DNA of 64,000 nucleotides. Source: Bacillus sp. es.034 (lineage in GTDB: Bacteria; Bacillota; Bacilli; Bacillales; Bacillaceae_B). The stretch is from NCBI RefSeq assembly GCF_002563655.1, contig NZ_PDIY01000001.1:1958001-2022000 (forward strand), in the 5' to 3' direction. Below the pieces are notes generated by a model. It worked only from the letters and a program-made list of their open reading frames with translations. It was not told the DNA's origin and searched no databases. This document shows positions 33,883-42,631 of this stretch, one piece after another (within the stretch, counting starts at the first letter, position 1; each line of letters opens with the position of its first letter). A program made the position numbers and the translations under genes.

Positions 33883-35229
33883 ATGAGTGGAGGTACTTTA
33901 ATACTGATCGCCGCGCTCGGCGTGGCATTATTGCTGTTCCTTGTCATGCGCACGAAGCTTCAGGCGTTTCTGGCATTAATCTTGGTCAGTTATATCATAG
34001 GATTGGTGGCAGGATTGAGTCCTGCAGAGGTGTTGAAAGCCGTCCAGGACGGAATGGGAGGCACCGTCGCAGAGATCGCGGTCATCATCGGGATCGGTGC
34101 GATGTTCGGTGAAATTTTGAAAGTATCGGGCGGAGCAGAACGGCTTGCCTTGACATTAATGAAGAAATTCGGAGAAAAGAGAGTCAACTGGGCTTTAATG
34201 CTGACAGGTTTCATCATTTCGATTCCTGTATTCCTTGATGTAGCATTTGTTATTCTTGTTCCTATTCTATATAGCTTGGCCCGCAAGACAAAAAAATCAC
34301 TTCTATACTATGGAATCCCGCTTCTCGCAGGTCTTGCCGTCACGCACAGCTTTGTCCCACCAACACCGGGACCGATCGCCGTATCTTCTTTACTCGGAGC
34401 CAACATCGGATGGGTCATCCTGTTCGGACTGATTTGCGGTATTCCTGCAGCGATCCTTGCAGGACCAGTATTTGGAACCTATATCTCAAAGAAAATCCAC
34501 GTCAAGGTTCCTGAAAATATGATTCCCGAAATGGAAGAAAGTAAAGATGTAAAAGAACTGCCGAGCTTTGGTATGATTGCGTCTCTTGTAGGGCTCCCCC
34601 TCTTGTTGATCCTTCTTAATACGGTTCTATCAGCTACCCTTGCAGAAGGGAATAACTTGAGAACGACAATGTCATTCATCGGAGACCCAGGTGTGGCCCT
34701 GACTATCACTGCGCTTCTTACCTTTTACTTGCTCGGAACGAGAAGAGGTTATACGAAAGAAGAAATCCAGACGATTGCCACGAAATCCCTTGAACCTGCT
34801 GGAATCATCATCCTGATCACTGGTGCCGGGGGTGTATTCGGACAGGTGCTCGTTGAAACCGGGGTAGGAGATGTTCTCGCTGAAACGATGTCCAACCTGA
34901 ATGTACCGATCATCGTATTCGCATTCGTCGTTGCCTCTGCTGTCCGTATAGCACAAGGTTCTGCGACAGTCGCCATGATCACAACAGCGAGCTTAATCTC
35001 GCCGATCATCGACTCACTCGGAATCGGCGGCCCGATGCTTGCGCTGCTCGTAATCACGATCGCATCCGGTGCAACAATCGCCTCTCACGTAAATGACTCC
35101 GGATTCTGGATGGTCAACAGATTCTTCGGACTTACCGAGAAAGAAACACTCAAATCCTGGACAGTCATGGAAACAATTATCGCATTTGTTGGTTTCGGAG
35201 TTTCATTATTGATCAGTCTCTTTATCTAG
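33883..35229 (+). CDS. GntP-family gluconate/galactonate:H+ symporter
   Basis: 448 residues; ATG with AAAGGAGG upstream. About 12 membrane segments. Family marks include LGVALLLFLVMRTKLQAFLALIL, the MGGTVAEIAVIIGIGAMFGEIL block, VFLDVAFVILVPI, LAVTHSFVPPTPGP and QGSATVAMITTASL. GntP proteins carry sugar acids with protons. Divergent from a galactonate dehydratase operon, so galactonate (or a related aldonate) is the likely substrate. A terminator follows. Confidence 0.9.
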   Translation: MSGGTLILIAALGVALLLFLVMRTKLQAFLALILVSYIIGLVAGLSPAEVLKAVQDGMGGTVAEIAVIIGIGAMFGEILKVSGGAERLALTLMKKFGEKRVNWALMLTGFIISIPVFLDVAFVILVPILYSLARKTKKSLLYYGIPLLAGLAVTHSFVPPTPGPIAVSSLLGANIGWVILFGLICGIPAAILAGPVFGTYISKKIHVKVPENMIPEMEESKDVKELPSFGMIASLVGLPLLLILLNTVLSATLAEGNNLRTTMSFIGDPGVALTITALLTFYLLGTRRGYTKEEIQTIATKSLEPAGIIILITGAGGVFGQVLVETGVGDVLAETMSNLNVPIIVFAFVVASAVRIAQGSATVAMITTASLISPIIDSLGIGGPMLALLVITIASGATIASHVNDSGFWMVNRFFGLTEKETLKSWTVMETIIAFVGFGVSLLISLFI

Positions 35230-35245
35230 TTTCAAAGATTGATAG

Positions 35246-35277
35246 AAAAGCCTGCCGGTTGATTGGCAGGCTTTTTT
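35246..35277 (+). terminator. Rho-independent terminator of gntP
   Basis: 11-bp stem AAAAGCCTGCC / GGCAGGCTTTT with an 8-nt loop, 17 bases after the stop. Confidence 0.9.
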
Positions 35278-35334
35278 GTTTTGTGCCAGTGGCAGCGAAA
35301 ATATGTTGCGTGGTGGCCGATTTATAATAAGTAA

Positions 35335-35568
35335 GGTGGCGAGCGCTACGATCGACTGCCTACTTTGAGTGCTAATGGGAATGGTCAGCGGATTATTGAT
35401 TACAAAAGGAAAAATGGCCCCATTTATCGCGACATTTGCGACGAAGACGATGTTCCGTGGTTTGACGCTAGTGTACCGTACCGACGATCAGATCCTGATT
35501 TTAAAGTGATAATTATCTTTAAGAACACAAACCTGCTCTTCATTTTCTCCTCCACTTCTAGCGTTTAG
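35335..35568 (+). pseudogene. Fragment of an unknown protein gene, start missing
   Basis: A frame open only from 35335 reads GGERYDRLPTLSANGNGQRI then IDYKRKNGPIYRDICDEDDVPWFDA. No start codon with a ribosome binding site precedes it. The last 20 residues look random. The motif-like region resembles the end of a larger protein, possibly a toxin or secreted protein, but I cannot name it. Confidence 0.35.
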
Positions 35569-35684
35569 CCTTCCTCTACTTAATAACAACATATTTTAAT
35601 AAGAAAGTTGATCTAAGGGGTATCCTTTCCCAGCCAATCTCACTATATAAGGGTTGAATACATACTGAAACAGGAGTGAATCAA

Positions 35685-36128
35685 ATGGATAGATGGAGAA
35701 ATTTAAACCAATGGATATTCGATTTGGATACATTTAATCATCTGTATATGTGGATTCTGTTGAATGCCATTTATGATGGCGAAGTTCAGTTAGGGTGTGT
35801 GGTGCTTGGTGAAATGCCGTTTATTCGGTCGATTGGGAAGTTTCGAGAGGACCTGCTTTATAAAGAGAGAATGTGGCCATTTTGTAAGTGGTTGGAGTCT
35901 GAGAATTATAAGTATGGGAGTGTCTATACGTTTAAGTCGATGAATGATTTGGCTTGTGGGGATTATGTCTATTGGATGAATATATTGATAAAAAAGGGAT
36001 GTTATGATTCTGGGATTAACCGGCTTAATGATAAAGCTGATTCCGGAATGTCTTCGTGCGGTGAAAAGCATGTGAATCGGGTGCGGAGAGAACCTGCAAA
36101 CAGACTTAAGAACTTAGAGAAAGAATAG
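35685..36128 (+). CDS. Unrecognised 147-residue protein
   Basis: ATG at 35685 with AGGAGTG seven bases upstream; the earlier in-frame GTG overlaps that site. Rich in Trp, Tyr and Leu in the first 100 residues (NQWIFDLDTFNHLYMWILL, WPFCKWLES, YVYWMNILIKKG), with a charged tail of uncertain fold. No transmembrane segment is convincing. No family recognised. It sits in decayed accessory DNA, perhaps an orphan immunity or accessory gene. Confidence 0.45.
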   Translation: MDRWRNLNQWIFDLDTFNHLYMWILLNAIYDGEVQLGCVVLGEMPFIRSIGKFREDLLYKERMWPFCKWLESENYKYGSVYTFKSMNDLACGDYVYWMNILIKKGCYDSGINRLNDKADSGMSSCGEKHVNRVRREPANRLKNLEKE

Positions 36129-36700
36129 ATTTTAGAGAACAACAACATCAACACCACTGCCATTAGAGACGCTTAGGATGTAGATAGGGGGAGATGGTGA
36201 GTGGACATTTTCTCGTAGGGGACGAGGCATGCTGTGGACACCGAGGGATTACGTGGTGAAGGAGCGGATCAGCTTGAGTGAGATGTTGACGACGAGCGGA
36301 TCGTGTTTATGATGATCAGTTTGACAATCAGGAGAGCAACAATCCGAAGCTGACACGATCAACATTCCTAGGTACTTGGGGAAGGAGCATGTGAATATTG
36401 GAGTCAGACCGCCATTTCTCTAATTTAATTCCCATAACTAAAAACTTAATATACTTAATAAGTAATAGACCTTCCTAATTATTGAATGCTAGAATATAGA
36501 TTATTGGTATATTATTGAAAATTGTTACTATATATAGTAGGTGCACGTTTAATTTTTGTGATGACGGTACCACATTGTTGCCGGAGAAAATAGCTCAGGA
36601 AAAAAACTTCATTAAATGACAATTGACGGGGGAGTTTCTGTATGAGCTTCCAGTATGCCTTAGAATAAATAAATAACAGAGTTAAGGAGGAGAAAGCAAG
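36129..36700. other. Gene-free stretch with decayed coding remnants
   Basis: One frame near 36180-36300 reads RGMLWTPRDYVVKERISLSE before breaking, and 36330-36400 reads FDNQESNNPKLTRSTFLGTW in another frame. This suggests a gene broken by frameshifts. From 36420 to 36700 the sequence is plain AT-rich intergenic DNA with no hairpin or promoter I can defend. Confidence 0.4.
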
Positions 36701-37300
36701 TTGGCCAAGTACAATTTAGAGCCTAATGAATCAATCCTTATCCAGCACACAGGTGTCCTGCGTGAAACTGGAAGTCTGCTCATGAAACCATTCACGGATG
36801 AACTTATATTAACGACCAAGAACATCATTTGGATCAGTAAAGGTATGTTTGGCAATACAAAGGGTGTACACAAATACCCACTTAATCAAGTAAAGGTTAT
36901 AAATGGAGAAGTGCAGACTTTTGTTAGAAAAGGCTCAGCTGGCAAGCCTAATCTCAATGTATACTTCATCAATGGGCAAGAGGTGTTTCAATTTCAGAAC
37001 ACAAGCAAAAGGGAAATTGCAAAATGGGTTAATGAAATTAGTAAAGTGTTAACCGGACATGATTCTACAAGGGGATCTGGTGCATACCAGTCTGCCATTC
37101 CTGGAACTGAGTATTTAGCAGAAACCCTTAAAGATACTGTTGGCGTATTCAAAAATGCCCTTGGAATAAAATCAAAGGGAGAGACTGCTGCTGTAACTGA
37201 AAAGGTTACAAAAAAATGTATTGGCTGTATGGCTCCACTTACAGGAACTAAAGGACAAAGTGTTCTCTGCAAATATTGCGATACGGTTCAAATTTTATAA
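36701..37300 (+). CDS. PH-like domain protein with C-terminal zinc ribbon
   Basis: 199 residues from a TTG start with AAGGAGGAG upstream. Residues 1-110 are beta-rich and PH-like (ESILIQHTGVLRE, ELILTTKNIIWISKG, HKYPLNQVKVINGEVQTF, EVFQFQNTSKREIAKWVNEI). Residues about 170-199 hold a zinc ribbon (CIGCMAPL...CKYCDTVQ). This PH-then-ribbon layout occurs beside SPFH genes in Firmicutes. 18 bases separate it from the SPFH gene, so they are co-transcribed. It may recruit or regulate that scaffold. Cytoplasmic, possibly membrane-facing. Confidence 0.65.
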   Translation: MAKYNLEPNESILIQHTGVLRETGSLLMKPFTDELILTTKNIIWISKGMFGNTKGVHKYPLNQVKVINGEVQTFVRKGSAGKPNLNVYFINGQEVFQFQNTSKREIAKWVNEISKVLTGHDSTRGSGAYQSAIPGTEYLAETLKDTVGVFKNALGIKSKGETAAVTEKVTKKCIGCMAPLTGTKGQSVLCKYCDTVQIL

Positions 37301-37318
37301 TGAGAGAGGCGGGTAACA

Positions 37319-38446
37319 TTGGGAATTTTAAAAGCATTTACCTATTCGGTAGGCGGAACCTTTGCCAGTCAGTGGAAAAAAATAATCACAGCGGGACATT
37401 TTGATGAGCTCACAGTTGTTGCTCCTGGATTATTTAAAGACAACCATAATGGCAGGGGAGTTAATGCTCATGGATTTTCGGATATAATATCAAACGGCTC
37501 AAAAATATTTGTACCTGAAAATACGGCAGCCTTCATCTTTAGTCAGGGTGGAATTGAGAATATCATCACTACCCCTGGTGGATATGAATATCAAGATGGG
37601 GAAGAAAGTATTTTTAACGGAAAGGGCCTGGGTGCCTTTATCCTTCAACAGGCAAAAGATAGAATCGGCTATGGTGGTATCTCTCCTTCTGAAAAGAAGA
37701 TTGCATTTGTAAATTTAAAAGAGATTCGTGACATTAAATTTGGTACACGCGGCCCTCAGGTTTATAACGATTTATACTATGGGTGCGACCTTGAAATCTA
37801 CGCTTATGGCGGTTTTTCTATTAAGGTAGTTGAGCCTGAGGTATTCATAAAGAATTTCGTGCCTGCTAACACCAATATCTATACATTTAGTAACCCGAAT
37901 GTTAGAGCTCAGGTTCTTTCTGAATTCGTCCAATCATTTATGGTTGCACTTAATTCACTTTCAACTACTTACAGGATATCTCAGTTGCCCTCTCAAGCTA
38001 TGGAAATATCCAAGAGAATATCTGAAGATCCCTATAATGCTGGTTCCTGGAAAGTCCGCTTCGGATTTGAAATTACTAAAGTTACGGTCGAGAACATTGA
38101 ATTCTCACCTGAATCAAGAGTGCTGGTTAACCAGTACTCTGCTAATAAGATGAATATGAGAGCTTATGAGGATGTTTCACAGAGAGTCTCCAACATTGCG
38201 GCTCAACAGAAAATCGCACAAGGCATTCAAGACAACGGACTTGGAAACGGCGGAGGCATGCTCTTTGGAATGAATATGGCTCAGAATATCGGGTCACAAG
38301 GACAACCTGCTTCCACATCAGCAGTATCAAACATGTCAATCAACGAGCAGATTGAAACTTTGAAAAAATTAAAAGAACTGGTCGATATGGGTGTTTTAAC
38401 GCATGAAGAGTTCTGTGCTAAGAAGAAAGAAATCACTGGGCTTTAA
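37319..38446 (+). CDS. SPFH-domain protein with C-terminal SHOCT (YdjI-like)
   Basis: 375 residues from a TTG start. Residues 1-280 are an SPFH/stomatin-like core of the YdjI or virion-core-protein type: VGGTFASQWKKIITAGHFDELTVV, SNGSKIFVPENTAAFIFSQGGI, then RDIKFGTRGPQVYNDLYYGCDLEIYAYGGFS. A helical region (about 290-320) and a glycine-rich linker follow. The last 28 residues are a SHOCT motif, IETLKKLKELVDMGVLTHEEF. B. subtilis YdjI belongs to a membrane-stress module with a PspA-like protein; here the partner is a PH/zinc-ribbon protein instead. Confidence 0.85.
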   Translation: MGILKAFTYSVGGTFASQWKKIITAGHFDELTVVAPGLFKDNHNGRGVNAHGFSDIISNGSKIFVPENTAAFIFSQGGIENIITTPGGYEYQDGEESIFNGKGLGAFILQQAKDRIGYGGISPSEKKIAFVNLKEIRDIKFGTRGPQVYNDLYYGCDLEIYAYGGFSIKVVEPEVFIKNFVPANTNIYTFSNPNVRAQVLSEFVQSFMVALNSLSTTYRISQLPSQAMEISKRISEDPYNAGSWKVRFGFEITKVTVENIEFSPESRVLVNQYSANKMNMRAYEDVSQRVSNIAAQQKIAQGIQDNGLGNGGGMLFGMNMAQNIGSQGQPASTSAVSNMSINEQIETLKKLKELVDMGVLTHEEFCAKKKEITGL

Positions 38447-38483
38447 CGAGAGGTTTAAAGCAGATTAAATAATAAGGTAACGA

Positions 38484-38513
38484 AGCCGTTCAGAATAGTT
38501 GGACGGTTTTTTT
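38484..38513 (+). terminator. Rho-independent terminator of the SPFH gene
   Basis: Short stem CCGTTC / GGACGG (one wobble) with a 9-nt loop and seven T. Confidence 0.7.
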
Positions 38514-38521
38514 GTAAGTAT

Positions 38522-38600
38522 AGGGGGACGCTTAAGTCACTACCTTATTCTTTCGACGTACACCAGAATTCCTCCAAAGGTAGAATAAGAACCGTCCCCC
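38522..38600. repeat. REP-like element, bounded by inverted GGGGGACG / CGTCCCCC
   Basis: 79-bp stretch with complementary ends. On the minus strand it reads GDGSYSTFGGILVYVERIR, the peptide shared with the element at 17525-17680. This type of G-rich bounded element is common in Bacillus intergenic DNA. Confidence 0.6.
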
Positions 38601-38668
38601 GATTGTATAATCCATTTCTTTTTTCAATACTTTAATATTGTTTAATACCTTTTTTTCTGTTACAACTT

Positions 38669-41209
38669 TTATGCGTTAATTGAAGGTTTAAAAAATTTGT
38701 CACTGCCTCCAATACCAAGGGGTACTTTGTGGTCCACTTCACTTTCATCTGATATAAAGAGGAGAGAATTACAAAGAGGACAAACGTTGTTTTGCTTTTT
38801 AAGTAGCTCTTGCTTTTCTTCATTGGACAGTTTTATTTTTCTTTCGTCAACACTGTATTTCTCCCAAAAATCATCTATCATTAACTTGTATTTTGATAGC
38901 CCGACTCCATTTTGGTCGTCGAAAGGTAGTGATTTTGTATACCTAAATAAATTTGTGACTTCCTCTTTCATTTCAATTCGTTTATTTCTTACTATTTCGT
39001 AAGGGATTTTTGATAACACATACCATAATGCATAAAAATTCTGCAATGTTCTTCTAGCTGTCTTTTTTTGTGATAGATAAAATAACTCATCAAGTTCTTT
39101 CTTTAGATACTCTTCCAAGTTTTCAGTAACATCTTTTTCAACAAGTAACAATTTTAGTTTCTTAACAAAGGAGTCTATTGCATTAATCGACTTAATATAA
39201 GCATTTTTAACTTTTTCTTGTTCAGAGGCAGTATTTAATAGTTTAGTTATTTCTGTCTTGGATTTTACCCTGAAATTTATTTTGTCATTTCTTTGATAAA
39301 TATCTAAGTCATTATGAGAATCTGGGTTTTCTGCCTTGTATTCGAAGTATGCTAACGTCGTGATTAATTCTTCATTTTCCATACGAGTATTCTTAAGTCT
39401 TGAAAAGAACCATTTATCATACTTGCTTGCCAAGGATCTGATTTTTTTTGTAATTTCTATATCTATATAGGAATTCCACATTTCAAAGGTATTTTCTCGT
39501 ATGGGGTAAGGCTTGTTGTTTAAACGAATAAACAAATCTATTGGGTCGAATTGTGGATTAATCTTAGAGTCAATTGTAACGAGTGATAAATTGAAGTCAA
39601 GTATTTTTTCCTTGGTTTCATCACTAAAATCATCATATGATTGACCGTTTAACTCATTCAATATTCTAAGTTTATTCAATTTATATTTGTTCTTTTCAGA
39701 CTGTCTTCTGTTTCCTTCTTCATCCAAAAATTCTTCACCAATAAATCCTAAAATTGATAATAGCCTCTGCTGACCATCCACCACTTCTAAAATTCCATCC
39801 TGGCGCTTGAATATAAATATAGGTGGTAATTTTATCCCCAAGAGTATGCTTTCAATTATTGCAGACGATTTCATTTGATTAATAGATTCACCTCTTTGAT
39901 AAGAAGGTCTTAATAAAAAGCGTTTTCTATTCATCTGTCTACAAATATCATCAATGGTAGTTGTACTTGCATCGGGTTTATTTAATCGAAGAGTTTCAAA
40001 TTCCTCAATCAATTCATTTGTATCCGGGGTATTATTCATAATTTTTTTGATTTTCTGTTGGGTATTCATATTATTTTTAATATAAACTTCTAAGTTTACG
40101 TTAAGTAGTTCCTCAAAAAAGGATGCAGTTCCAGTATACCTCTCCTTCATTTCCTTATAGAAATGACTATTTTCAGTAGAGTAAATATGAAGATTGTCAG
40201 AGATAAACTGTACTAATTTACTCTTAACCAGAAGTGTATTAAGTTTTTCGATATTGAATTTTTCTTGTTCAAGGGTAGTAAATGACCAAAATAAACATTC
40301 GAATACCAGTTTATTATGTTCTACTCGAGCTGCTTCCAGGGTATTTTTAATTTCCTTGATAAAATTAACTTTACTTATAAAGCTTTCGTAAAGGACCTCT
40401 ACATCAAAAGTAGTATTACTTAAATTTTCAAAAAAACGTTGTATAACATCTTTCCGGCTTTGTAGGGTACTGTAATAATTTATTGGTAAGTTATGTAATA
40501 CTAAAAATAATCTAACTTTCTGCATTGCTTTTTCTAAAGTAATCCCCTTTTTTGAGGTTTCCTTTTCCCTTTCAGAAAAGAATAGGTCTAGAAAATCTAT
40601 GTAATCTGTTTCATCTTCTCTAAACCTTTTTTTAAAATAAGTAGTAGTATCGTTATTAATATAGATAGCCTTTTCAATTTCAGCATTTCTTAACGGGGTG
40701 ATTCCAGAATTGTAGCGACGAAAAATTTCTTTTTTAATTTGATCTTCTTTCCTATCATCTAATTTTGGTTCATTTACCACACTAAATTCTATTATTCGAA
40801 TCTTGGTGTCCCAAAAAACATCTTGCAAGCCGAGATCAAAATCCTCAAAACTTTTTTTCTGTAAATCTGAAAAAACACTTAAACCTTTTTTAGTTAAGTG
40901 AAATTTATTTTCCTTAAACCTTTTTATTGTCTCGAACCTCTGACGACCATCAATAACTTCTATATTCTTACCAGTATTAAAAAATACTAAAGGCGGGATT
41001 TCTGTACCAAGTAAAATACTTTCTATAAAGTAGGAAGCCTTGTCAGTATCCCAAACATAATTACGTTGATAGTAAGGGTCATAAACTGTATTTCTTGTAC
41101 GTCTCTCATTGGCAAATAGGGTTTCAATTGACATTACTTTTGACTCGATTTTTATATGAGATTTAAAGATTTCCTTAATTTCTTCATCTTTTAAAAACAG
41201 TTCTGCCAT
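38669..41209 (-). CDS. Double-DUF262 protein with C-terminal HNH nuclease (frameshifted at the end)
   Basis: 846 residues from the ATG at 41209, chosen for GGAGG upstream. Two tandem DUF262 (ParB/Srx-like) domains: YQRNYVWDTDKASYFIESIL with IEVIDGRQRFETI, and again YQRGESINQMKSSAIIESILLG with LEVVDGQQRLLSI. These are the D-G-x-Q-R NTPase/nuclease signatures of GmrS-like subunits of modification-dependent systems. An HNH motif follows: CPLCNSLLF, EVDHKVPLGIGGS, but the last reading (KFFKPSINA) diverges. The next frame, to 38632, supplies NLQLTHKSCNRKKGIKQY, the missing HNH end. One extra A at about 38688-38700 explains it, so the nuclease may be inactive or the base may be a sequencing error. 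Confidence 0.8.
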   Translation of the reverse strand: MAELFLKDEEIKEIFKSHIKIESKVMSIETLFANERRTRNTVYDPYYQRNYVWDTDKASYFIESILLGTEIPPLVFFNTGKNIEVIDGRQRFETIKRFKENKFHLTKKGLSVFSDLQKKSFEDFDLGLQDVFWDTKIRIIEFSVVNEPKLDDRKEDQIKKEIFRRYNSGITPLRNAEIEKAIYINNDTTTYFKKRFREDETDYIDFLDLFFSEREKETSKKGITLEKAMQKVRLFLVLHNLPINYYSTLQSRKDVIQRFFENLSNTTFDVEVLYESFISKVNFIKEIKNTLEAARVEHNKLVFECLFWSFTTLEQEKFNIEKLNTLLVKSKLVQFISDNLHIYSTENSHFYKEMKERYTGTASFFEELLNVNLEVYIKNNMNTQQKIKKIMNNTPDTNELIEEFETLRLNKPDASTTTIDDICRQMNRKRFLLRPSYQRGESINQMKSSAIIESILLGIKLPPIFIFKRQDGILEVVDGQQRLLSILGFIGEEFLDEEGNRRQSEKNKYKLNKLRILNELNGQSYDDFSDETKEKILDFNLSLVTIDSKINPQFDPIDLFIRLNNKPYPIRENTFEMWNSYIDIEITKKIRSLASKYDKWFFSRLKNTRMENEELITTLAYFEYKAENPDSHNDLDIYQRNDKINFRVKSKTEITKLLNTASEQEKVKNAYIKSINAIDSFVKKLKLLLVEKDVTENLEEYLKKELDELFYLSQKKTARRTLQNFYALWYVLSKIPYEIVRNKRIEMKEEVTNLFRYTKSLPFDDQNGVGLSKYKLMIDDFWEKYSVDERKIKLSNEEKQELLKKQNNVCPLCNSLLFISDESEVDHKVPLGIGGSDKFFKPSINA

Positions 41210-41660
41210 CAGGACGTGCCTCCATTTCATTCTATAAGTCCATATTCTACAAAAAATTCCATTTTCCTCTAATTTTCCATAGCAATGAAATTTTGTATCT
41301 TGAATACTTGCAGGACTCACTTCAAAATTAAACACTTAGATAGACGTGGAAATGGTGTTGGGGTTTGTCCCTTGTCACGTTGAAGTATTAATCTGCCAGG
41401 GTCTGATCCCGAGTTTGAGTGTTATGGGATCTGTCCTGCCCCATATTTTCTTTTAGAAAGCAAGGCTTCTAATCAGTTTGCCCCTCCTTTTCATTGTGCC
41501 TGCTCCCTGCAACCGCCGGAATGTGCGAAGCCGAATAAAAGCACAAACTCAGAAGACATCAAAATCGCACTATCCCTATCCAGGTGAATTTAAGTGTATA
41601 ACTAGTTAATAAATGGTAATATATAACTATGTATCTATTAAATTAAATGGAGCTGTTTAA
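41210..41660. other. Gene-free stretch with REP-like debris
   Basis: 41340-41480 contains GTTTGTCCCTTGTCACG, TGGGATCTGTCCTGCCCC and related short blocks like degenerate REP elements. No gene or clear terminator is visible. The left end holds the promoter region of the DUF262 gene, but no defendable -35/-10 pair. Confidence 0.4.
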
Positions 41661-41912
41661 ATGGATTATAGTAAAGTGTTGTAGGATCTTAAACAAGATA
41701 TCGACCGGTTAGATGTGGAGGATAAGTTAAGATTACCTTTACAAAGGATTGAGAGTCTACTCAGCAATCTTCATACAGAATTCATCAGCAAAGACGAAGA
41801 GAAAGTGCGTAGTAAGATTTTAGTTTATATTGAAGAGAGAAGAACAAGTATCTCTATAGGAACACAACCAGTAAATTTAAACCAAGGATCAAAGCTAGTA
41901 GTTCATCTATAG
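41661..41912 (+). pseudogene. Small gene with an in-frame stop, partner of the protease gene
   Basis: From ATG 41661 the frame reads MDYSKVL, a TAG stop, then DLKQDIDRLDVEDKLRLPLQ and onward to 41912. It is about 84 residues if the stop is a mutation, or 66 residues from GTG 41715. The helical part is like a small effector-associated domain, which normally couples proteases to partner proteins. It has no ribosome binding site at 41715. I read it as a damaged first gene of a three-gene module. Confidence 0.45.
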
Positions 41913-41986
41913 GGTTAGACCCTCAGCTCGGTGAGGCGTTAATGAGTTGGGGGCTCACCACGTTTTTAGGAAATGGAGGTACTACA

Positions 41987-42631
41987 ATGTTTGAGAATGT
42001 TGTCTTTTCAATAGGTAGATTAATTGATGATATCTATTACGCATCAGGTACTTGTACATTGTTAAATAAACAGAACCTATTAGTAACAGCAGCACATGTA
42101 GTAAACGGAAGTAATAAAAACCTATTTATTAGATTAAACACCAATTATGAGTCTGGATACCAGGATACCACAATCCAACAAAGTAAGCTTATTCCTGTGG
42201 AAATTGAGGCAATAGACCCTTTAAGAGATCTTTGCATCTTGTCTTTACAAGGAGATGTATCTGCTCAATCAAATATTGAATTAGAGAAGGCTGATGGAAC
42301 GAATCCAGGAGAAGTAGTTACTGTAATAGGGTTTCCTCACTCAAATTTAGGTAGAATTGTTTTGACTCAACAGTCTTGCGAAGTAGGTGCGAAAATCCTT
42401 CTTAGTTCCAAAGGAATCAAGTCTAAACATTTTGTTTTAAATATTCAAGCTCGACCAGGGCAGTCTGGTGGTCCAGTTATTCGTACATCAGATGGTACTT
42501 TGATTGGTATACTTATTGGAGCTTATGTTCCCACCATCGAGGGTGGAATTAGTCTAGGTGGAATTGACCCTCAGACATTGCATCAGACAACTCATGCTGT
42601 GTCAGCGAGTTACTTAGAGAGGATGTTGTGA
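41987..42631 (+). CDS. Trypsin-like serine protease, conflict-system type
   Basis: 214 residues from ATG 41987 with GGAGG seven bases upstream; a start at 41942 is possible but weaker. Chymotrypsin-fold triad: His in LLVTAAHVV (about residue 35), Asp in IDPLRDLCILSLQ (about 73), Ser in ARPGQSGGPVI (about 150). No signal peptide, so it acts in the cytoplasm. Such proteases, with small helical effector-associated domains and small membrane proteins next door, are predicted bacterial conflict or cell-death modules. The membrane protein at 42628 overlaps its stop by four bases. Confidence 0.75.
   Translation: MFENVVFSIGRLIDDIYYASGTCTLLNKQNLLVTAAHVVNGSNKNLFIRLNTNYESGYQDTTIQQSKLIPVEIEAIDPLRDLCILSLQGDVSAQSNIELEKADGTNPGEVVTVIGFPHSNLGRIVLTQQSCEVGAKILLSSKGIKSKHFVLNIQARPGQSGGPVIRTSDGTLIGILIGAYVPTIEGGISLGGIDPQTLHQTTHAVSASYLERML

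Noticed and set aside
38688..38700. Programmed frameshift at the HNH end of the DUF262 gene
   Set aside because: The T6-A3-C run looks like a slippery heptamer but is in the wrong frame for a -1 shift; the needed move is +1, with no stop or hungry codon to favour it. A mutation or read error is simpler.
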